NCBI GenBank assembly: GCA_016177355.1
Contig: JACOVL010000074.1
Coordinates: 1 to 6,773 of the forward strand
Direction: 5' to 3'
DNA: 6,773 nucleotides
From: Betaproteobacteria bacterium
GTDB taxonomy: Bacteria; Pseudomonadota; Gammaproteobacteria; Burkholderiales; SG8-41
Shown: positions 5,665 to 6,773 of the stretch, in pieces
Numbering within the stretch: the stretch's first letter is position 1
Layout: every line of letters begins with the position of its first letter
Notes under the pieces: generated by a model
What the model was told of the DNA's origin: nothing
What the model saw: only the letters and a program-made list of their open reading frames with translations
Database searches by the model: none
Program-made: the position numbers and the translations under genes

Positions 5665-6773
5665 ATGCGGATCACCCGCATGCAGCTCGAGGCCGCGACC
5701 GAAGCGCTCGAGCTCGTTCTGAAGTTCGACCGCCCGGCCGATGCCGTGCTCCACGATTATTTCCGAGCGCACCGCGCGTTGGGCTCCCACGACCGCGCCT
5801 TCGTCGCGGACAGCGTGTACGGCGTGCTGCGCTACAAGCGCACGCTCGAGAGCCTTTCCGCGAGCACCGGGGCGCGCCGCCTGCTTATCATATATCTATT
5901 AAAAATCAACAGCTTAAGTATCAGAGAGCTGTCCGGTGTGCTGTCCGCGGCCGAGCGGTCCTGGGCGGCCGGCGTCAAGGCGGCGAGCCGGGACGGCGCC
6001 CCGCTCGCGGTGCGCGTGGAGCTGCCCGGCTGGATCGTCGAGCGGCTCGCGCGCACGATGTCCGAGGCGGAGATCCTCGCGCTCGCGCGGGGCCTGAACC
6101 AGCCCGCCCCGCTCGACCTGCGCGTCAACTCGCTGCGCGCATCGCGCGAGGAAGCGCTGCGCGGGCTTGCGTCGAGCGGCATTGAAGCCGAGCCGACGCC
6201 TTACTCGCCGGTAGGCCTGCGCGTGCGGGGCAGGCCCGCGATCAACCGCCACCCTTTGTTCGAGGCCGGCGCGCTCGAAGTCCAGGACGAGGGCAGCCAG
6301 CTCCTGTGCCATCTTGTCGCGCCGCGGCGGCACGACCTGGTGGCGGATTTCTGCGCCGGCGCCGGGGGCAAGAGCCTGATGCTGGGCGCGCTGATGCGTT
6401 CGCACGGCCGCATCTACGCCTTCGACGTCTCCAGCGCGCGGCTCGCCCGCCTGAAGCCCCGGCTCAAGCGCTCGGGGCTGTCCAACCTCTACGCGCACCC
6501 GATCCGGAACGAGAACGATCCTCGCGTGAAGCGGCTCGCGGGCAAGATGGACCGCGTGCTGGTGGACGCGCCGTGCAGCGGGCTGGGGACGCTGCGCCGC
6601 AATCCCGACCTCAAGTGGCGCCAGTCGCCGCGGTCGGTGGAGGAGCTGAAGGCGAAGCAGGCGGCGATCCTGCGCGCGGCGGCGAATCTCGTGAAGCCCG
6701 GCGGGCGCCTGGTCTACGCCACCTGCAGCCTGCTCGCCGAGGAGAACGAGGACATCGTCTCCGCCTTTCTCGC
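5665..6773 (+). CDS. RsmB/NOP-family RNA (cytosine-C5) methyltransferase, 3' end beyond window
   Basis: An open frame from ATG 5665 runs to the window edge (369 complete codons). An N-terminal helical region (LHDYFRAHRALGSHDRAF, 29-46; VYGVLRYKR, 51-59) resembles the NusB-like domain of RsmB proteins. A linker with LDLRVNSL (150-157) follows, then EVQDEGSQLL (205-214) and the SAM-binding motif I DFCAGAGGKSL (228-238), FDVSSARL (253-260), motif IV DAPCSGLGTLRRNPDLKW (301-318) with Cys304, and motif VI VYATCSLLAEENED (350-363) with Cys354. The PC/TC cysteine pair is the hallmark of m5C RNA methyltransferases; the TC cysteine (354) is the nucleophile and the PC cysteine (304) aids product release. 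The RNA target (16S rRNA as for RsmB/RsmF, or other) cannot be told, so I give no symbol. A 39-base AT-rich patch lies within the gene (listed separately). It starts 4 bases after the DUF3108 stop; no clear Shine-Dalgarno. Confidence 0.9.
   Translation, partial: MRITRMQLEAATEALELVLKFDRPADAVLHDYFRAHRALGSHDRAFVADSVYGVLRYKRTLESLSASTGARRLLIIYLLKINSLSIRELSGVLSAAERSWAAGVKAASRDGAPLAVRVELPGWIVERLARTMSEAEILALARGLNQPAPLDLRVNSLRASREEALRGLASSGIEAEPTPYSPVGLRVRGRPAINRHPLFEAGALEVQDEGSQLLCHLVAPRRHDLVADFCAGAGGKSLMLGALMRSHGRIYAFDVSSARLARLKPRLKRSGLSNLYAHPIRNENDPRVKRLAGKMDRVLVDAPCSGLGTLRRNPDLKWRQSPRSVEELKAKQAAILRAAANLVKPGGRLVYATCSLLAEENEDIVSAFL
5885..5923. other. AT-rich island with rare codons inside the methyltransferase gene
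   Basis: Only 8 of these 39 bases are G or C (about 21%), in a gene otherwise strongly GC-rich. In the coding frame it reads through codons rare in this window (ATA, TAT, CTA, TTA, AAA, TTA, AGT, then AGA) and encodes about residues 74-87, LIIYLLKINSLSIR, a hydrophobic-helix-plus-loop peptide that fits the family at this place. The frame is unbroken, and flanking codons on both sides return at once to GC-ending codons. No direct repeats flanking it were noticed. Confidence 0.75.

Noticed and set aside
4329..5681. Minus-strand open frame (450 codons) across purN and the DUF3108 gene
   Set aside because: Spans two well-supported plus-strand genes and their junction; no domain seen, and the sequence reads as a mirror frame.
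5914..6498. Minus-strand open frame (194 codons) opposite the methyltransferase gene
   Set aside because: The plus-strand frame contains the full set of RsmB/NOP motifs; the reverse frame has none.

Overview
This GC-rich window (AT-rich only in a few short patches) carries ordinary chromosomal housekeeping genes in two divergent operons. Gene content and order (hda, a HAD-IB phosphatase, pcnB and folK facing purM, purN, a DUF3108 protein and an RsmB/NOP-type RNA methyltransferase) fit a betaproteobacterium. That placement is an inference from synteny and protein resemblance; no rRNA or other lineage marker is present. No tRNA, rRNA, CRISPR array, insertion sequence, phage gene or plasmid gene was seen.

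Minus-strand operon (about 3106 down to 1, running off the left edge): hda (regulatory inactivation of DnaA), a HAD subfamily IB hydrolase, pcnB (poly(A) polymerase I) and the start of folK (folate biosynthesis). The genes are tightly packed: hda/HAD and pcnB/folK each share an ATGA stop/start overlap, and HAD/pcnB are 7 bases apart. One polycistronic, translationally coupled transcript is therefore likely.

Intergenic region (about 3107-3262): the only sizeable non-coding stretch. It holds AT-rich patches, two TAAAAT hexamers facing opposite ways, an 11-base palindrome and a GC-rich hairpin, and it must drive both operons. purM has no ATG or GTG at its expected start and seems to begin at TTG (3263), giving exactly 345 residues.

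Plus-strand operon (3263 to the right edge): purM and purN (two steps of de novo purine synthesis), an exported DUF3108 protein of unknown role, and a 5-methylcytosine RNA methyltransferase cut by the window end. Gaps are 13, 3 and 4 bases.

I found no new biological system. The unusual items are small: two different heptanucleotide tandem-repeat arrays that have entered the coding ends of pcnB and folK at their junction; a 39-base island of about 21% GC with rare codons inside the methyltransferase gene, which still encodes a family-like peptide; and the TTG start of purM.
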